A stretch of DNA of 14,955 bases from NCBI GenBank assembly GCA_964520885.1, contig CAZFQD010000047.1:1-14955 (forward strand), in the 5' to 3' direction. Shown in pieces: positions 11,824-14,955 of the stretch. This DNA is from CAZFQD01 sp964520885. Its GTDB lineage: Bacteria > Bacillota > Clostridia > Oscillospirales > SIG519. The notes beneath the pieces were generated by a model, which did no database searches, was not told the origin of the DNA, and saw only the letters and a list, made by a program, of their open reading frames with translations. Position numbers and translations under genes: made by a program. Numbering within the stretch: position 1 is the first letter of the stretch; every line of letters starts with the position of its first letter.

Positions 11824-13112
11824 TGAATTCAAATAATAATATTCTTATTAAGACTGTAATAACAAAGAATATTGGCAAAATTAACCCAAATTCAATTGAC
11901 GATTATATTAATGCTGGTGGATATAAAGCACTTCAAAAAGCAGTTAAAATGACCGGCGTTCAAATTGTTGACCAAGTAAAAGCATCCAATTTAAAGGGCA
12001 GAGGCGGTGCTGGTTTCCCAACAGGTATAAAAATGGAAGCAGTATTAAACACTGATGTTACTCCTAAATATTTAGTATGTAATGCAGACGAAGGAGAACC
12101 TGGCAATTTTAAGGACAAGTTATTACTTGAAAATGACCCTCATCAAATGTTAGAAGGTATTATTATTGCTGCTGTAGCATTAAATATTCAAAAGGGTTAT
12201 ATTTACATAAGAGGCGAATATAACAAAGCAATAGAAATTATCAATTTAGCAATTGAACAAGCAACTAAAAAAGGTTTTGTTGGCAAAAACATTTGTAGCA
12301 CAAACTTTAGCCTTGATTTAGAAGTTCGTTCGGGTGCTGGTGCATATATTTGCGGAGAAGAATTTGCTTTAATTGAATCTATTGAAGGAAAATCCGGAAG
12401 ACCAAGAAATAAGCCTCCTTTCCCAACAGTTTCTGGTGTTAACAGCAAACCAACTCTTATTAATAATGTAGAAACTTTTTCAGTATTACCTTTCATTATC
12501 AATGAAGGCGGAAAAGTTTATGCTGAAATTGGAACTGCTACATCAAGCGGAACAAAATTAATTAGCCTTTCAGGTAATGTTAAAAATCCGGGTGTTTATG
12601 AAGTTCCATTTGGAGTTACCGTTGGACAAGTTATTGAACAATTAGGTGGCGGAGTTCCAAACAACCTAAAAATTAAAATGGTTCAACTTGGCGGAGCATC
12701 TGGTCCTATAATTCCTCCTTCAATGCTTGATATTAAACTTGATTACAAGGAAATGGCTGACTTAGGAATATCAATGGGCTCAGGAGCAATTATTGTTATT
12801 GATGAAAGATTTGAAATGTTTGATATTATTAAAAAAATAATGAACTTCTTTAGACATGAATCTTGTGGAAAATGCACCCCATGTAGAGAAGGAAACAGAC
12901 AAATACTTAAATTAATATCCAAAATAGATAATGGAACGGCAACAATTAAAGACTTAAAATTACTTGAAACATTATGTTCTGTTATGGTTTCAACATCGTT
13001 CTGCGGATTAGGTCAAGCCGCACCAACAGCTGTTATTACTACATTAAAATATTTTACTGAAGAGTATGCTAACAAAATCAAAGATTACTCTTTACAGTCA
13101 AAATCTGTTTAG
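11823..13112 (+). CDS. hydB: NAD-linked [FeFe] hydrogenase subunit HydB (NuoF-like, FMN and [4Fe-4S])
   Basis: This is the flavin subunit that exchanges hydride with NAD(H). Visible are the NAD/FMN-binding loops GRGGAGFPTG (59-68), NADEGEPG (87-94) and GAGAYICGEEFAL (171-183), then the [4Fe-4S] ligands C348, C351 and C354 in SCGKCTPCREG, with C394 as the fourth. At 429 residues it is just the NuoF core: the N-terminal [2Fe-2S] domain and the C-terminal two-cluster ferredoxin domain seen in bifurcating HydB proteins of about 600 residues are both missing. That may point to a simpler NADH-dependent enzyme. AGGAGG lies eight bases before the ATG, and the gene overlaps hydC by one base. Confidence 0.94.
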   Translation: MNSNNNILIKTVITKNIGKINPNSIDDYINAGGYKALQKAVKMTGVQIVDQVKASNLKGRGGAGFPTGIKMEAVLNTDVTPKYLVCNADEGEPGNFKDKLLLENDPHQMLEGIIIAAVALNIQKGYIYIRGEYNKAIEIINLAIEQATKKGFVGKNICSTNFSLDLEVRSGAGAYICGEEFALIESIEGKSGRPRNKPPFPTVSGVNSKPTLINNVETFSVLPFIINEGGKVYAEIGTATSSGTKLISLSGNVKNPGVYEVPFGVTVGQVIEQLGGGVPNNLKIKMVQLGGASGPIIPPSMLDIKLDYKEMADLGISMGSGAIIVIDERFEMFDIIKKIMNFFRHESCGKCTPCREGNRQILKLISKIDNGTATIKDLKLLETLCSVMVSTSFCGLGQAAPTAVITTLKYFTEEYANKIKDYSLQSKSV

Positions 13113-13124
13113 GAGGAAATTGAA

Positions 13125-14852
13125 ATGAATATGATAGAACTTACAATTAACAATAATAAAATTTCAGTTCCGGAAGGAACAACTATTTTAAATGCCGCAA
13201 AAACAATAGGCATTGAAATTCCAACCTTATGCTATCATGAGGACCAAATAATTAAAGCAAACTGCAGAGTTTGTGTTGTTGAAGTGGAAGGAAATAAAAA
13301 TCTTTCAACTTCATGCTCAACACAAGTTACACAAGGTATGGTTGTAAACACTAATTCCGCAAGAGCTTTAGAAGCAAGAAAGGTAAATATTGAATTAATT
13401 CTTGCTAACCACGATGCCGATTGTCTTACTTGCCAAAGAAATTTAAATTGCGAATTGCAAAAAAATGCAAATCAAGCAGGAATCAGAGTTAATCGTTTTG
13501 AAAGCGTTTTAGAGAAAAAAGAAATTGATAATAGTAGCCCATCTATTGTTAGAAACCCTAACAAATGTATTAAATGTGGTCGTTGTATTGAGGTTTGCAG
13601 AGATGTTCAAGGCTTAAATATAGTTGATATGATTGGCAGAAGCGATAGTATGGAAGTATTACCTGCTTTCGGCAAATATCTTTCGGATGTTAACTGCATT
13701 TCCTGTGGACTATGTTCATTAGTTTGTCCTGTTGCCGCAATATATGAAAAAGAAGATATTCAAGAAGTTTGGGATGCTATTAACAATCCTAAAAAGCATG
13801 TTATCGTTCAAACTGCTCCTGCTGTTAGAGTATCAATTGGTGAAGAATTTGATATGGAACCGGGTACAATTAGCACTGGTAAATTAGTTTCTGCATTAAG
13901 ACAACTTGGAATTGATAAAGTATTTGATACTGACTTTACAGCTGATTTAACTATTATTGAAGAAGGCAATGAACTTTTACAAAGGTTAAATAATGGCGGA
14001 GTATTACCTATGATAACCTCTTGTAGCCCTGGTTGGATTAATTTTATTGAGCAATATTATCCTGAACTTTTACCAAATGTTTCATCCTGTAAATCACCTC
14101 AACAAATGTTTGGTGCAATAGCAAAAACCTATTATGCAGAAAAAATCGGAGTAAATCCTGAAGACATTTATGTTATTTCCATTATGCCTTGCACAGCTAA
14201 GAAGTCTGAGGCGAAAAGGCCTGAAATGAGTATTGACGGGAAAAATCCCGATGTTGATGTAGTTTTAACAACAAGAGAGCTTGGCAAAATGTTAAAACAA
14301 GCAGGTGTTGATTTTTCATCTCTTAAAGACGATACTTATGATAACCCATTTGGAATTACAACCGGTGCCGCTGTTATATTTGGTGCTACCGGTGGTGTTA
14401 TGGAAGCGGCTTTAAGAACTGTTTACGAAGTTGTTACCGGAAAAACACTTGAACAGCTTGACTTTAAAGTAGTTAGAGGCTTACAAGGAATTAAAGAAGC
14501 CGAAATTGATTTAAATGGAACTAAGGTTAAAGTTGCTGTTGCACATACAATAGCAAATGCTCGCAAAATACTTGAATTAATTAAAACAGGCAAGTCTGAT
14601 TATTTGTTTATTGAAGTTATGTGTTGCCCCGGTGGATGTATTGGTGGCGGTGGTCAACCTCATAGCACAACAAATGCAATAAGACAAAAAAGAATTGATG
14701 CTACTTATGAAGCAGATAGAAATATGCCTATAAGAAAATCACACGAAAGCCCAGCAATTAAGTCTATTTATGAAGAATTCTTAATTAAGCCTCTTGGTGA
14801 AAAATCTCACAAGTATTTGCATACACATTATAAAAATAGAAAAAATAAATAA
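13125..14852 (+). CDS. hydA: [FeFe] hydrogenase catalytic subunit HydA
   Basis: This is the cytoplasmic subunit that reduces protons to H2 at the H-cluster. At 575 residues it has the long modular form. A plant-type [2Fe-2S] domain has C36, C47, C50 and C64. A His-Cys3 [4Fe-4S] site uses H96, C100, C103 and C109. Two ferredoxin clusters use C148/C151/C154/C158 and C191/C194/C197/C201. The H-cluster motifs are TSCSPGW (298-304), MPCTAKK (354-360) and EVMCCPGGCIGGGGQP (497-512). Motif 1 has Ser301 where the common form has a second Cys; motif 3 has an extra Cys (C500) in the usual Ala position. The gene starts 12 bases after hydB, with AGGAGG overlapping the hydB stop. The accessory maturases (HydE, F, G) are not in this window. 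Confidence 0.96.
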   Translation: MNMIELTINNNKISVPEGTTILNAAKTIGIEIPTLCYHEDQIIKANCRVCVVEVEGNKNLSTSCSTQVTQGMVVNTNSARALEARKVNIELILANHDADCLTCQRNLNCELQKNANQAGIRVNRFESVLEKKEIDNSSPSIVRNPNKCIKCGRCIEVCRDVQGLNIVDMIGRSDSMEVLPAFGKYLSDVNCISCGLCSLVCPVAAIYEKEDIQEVWDAINNPKKHVIVQTAPAVRVSIGEEFDMEPGTISTGKLVSALRQLGIDKVFDTDFTADLTIIEEGNELLQRLNNGGVLPMITSCSPGWINFIEQYYPELLPNVSSCKSPQQMFGAIAKTYYAEKIGVNPEDIYVISIMPCTAKKSEAKRPEMSIDGKNPDVDVVLTTRELGKMLKQAGVDFSSLKDDTYDNPFGITTGAAVIFGATGGVMEAALRTVYEVVTGKTLEQLDFKVVRGLQGIKEAEIDLNGTKVKVAVAHTIANARKILELIKTGKSDYLFIEVMCCPGGCIGGGGQPHSTTNAIRQKRIDATYEADRNMPIRKSHESPAIKSIYEEFLIKPLGEKSHKYLHTHYKNRKNK

Positions 14853-14955
14853 AAACCGCCTTTAAAGGCAAGATTGTTAATACAATATTGCAATCAATCA
14901 AATAGCAATGAGCAAAACAGCACAAAAAAATAAGGTGGCAAGAGAAAACACAAGA
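14853..14955 (+). other. Region after hydA with a 12-bp palindrome
   Basis: GCCTTTAAAGGC (14858-14869) is a perfect palindrome six bases after the hydA stop, followed by ATTGT/ACAAT arms near 14872-14885. No T-run follows, so termination is uncertain. No coding start can be assigned before the window ends. Confidence 0.4.

Overview
The window is a chromosomal stretch from a low-GC, anaerobic, Clostridia-like Firmicute. The base composition is AT-rich, ribosome binding sites are GGAGG-type, TTG and GTG starts occur, and most promoters fit the sigma-A pattern. The gene set also fits: recJ next to rel, an NAD-linked [FeFe] hydrogenase operon with Rex operators, an archaeal-type ProRS, and ispE of the MEP pathway. 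The exact taxon cannot be fixed from the sequence alone.

Layout. Positions 1-5047 (+ strand) hold recJ (single-strand DNA exonuclease), rel (ppGpp synthetase/hydrolase) and a glyoxalase-II-like metallo-beta-lactamase-fold hydrolase, each with a likely promoter of its own. Positions 8820-5099 (- strand) hold a Phd/YefM-like antitoxin, a PIN-domain toxin, ispE, a small four-helix-bundle (S23/IVS-type) gene, and a secreted, membrane-anchored transglutaminase-like protein. The four-helix-bundle gene lies between two directly repeated arrays of small hairpins. Positions 8884-9440 (+) hold a small cysteine-containing membrane protein of unknown function, whose promoter spacer contains a (TA)10 tract. 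Positions 10968-9532 (-) encode prolyl-tRNA synthetase. Positions 11148-14852 (+) hold a three-gene hydrogenase operon, hydC-hydB-hydA, with a two-operator Rex control region.

How the parts work together. The hydrogenase genes are tightly packed (1-nt overlap, then a 12-nt gap) and would pass electrons from NADH through HydC/HydB to the HydA H-cluster. Two 18-bp palindromes matching the clostridial Rex consensus (one perfect, one with a single mismatch) suggest that the NADH/NAD ratio controls the operon. The toxin-antitoxin pair lies 42 nt upstream of ispE on the same strand, so ispE may share its transcript.

The most unusual structure is the cassette at 6356-7158. It comprises two hairpin arrays in direct orientation (about 97% identical outside a 55-nt insertion of two extra hairpin units), with a four-helix-bundle gene between them carrying its own promoter. 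Paired base changes between the arrays support a long-range stem, which implies a conserved folded DNA or RNA form. Intergenic regions elsewhere are mosaics of short repeat modules that often begin exactly at stop codons.
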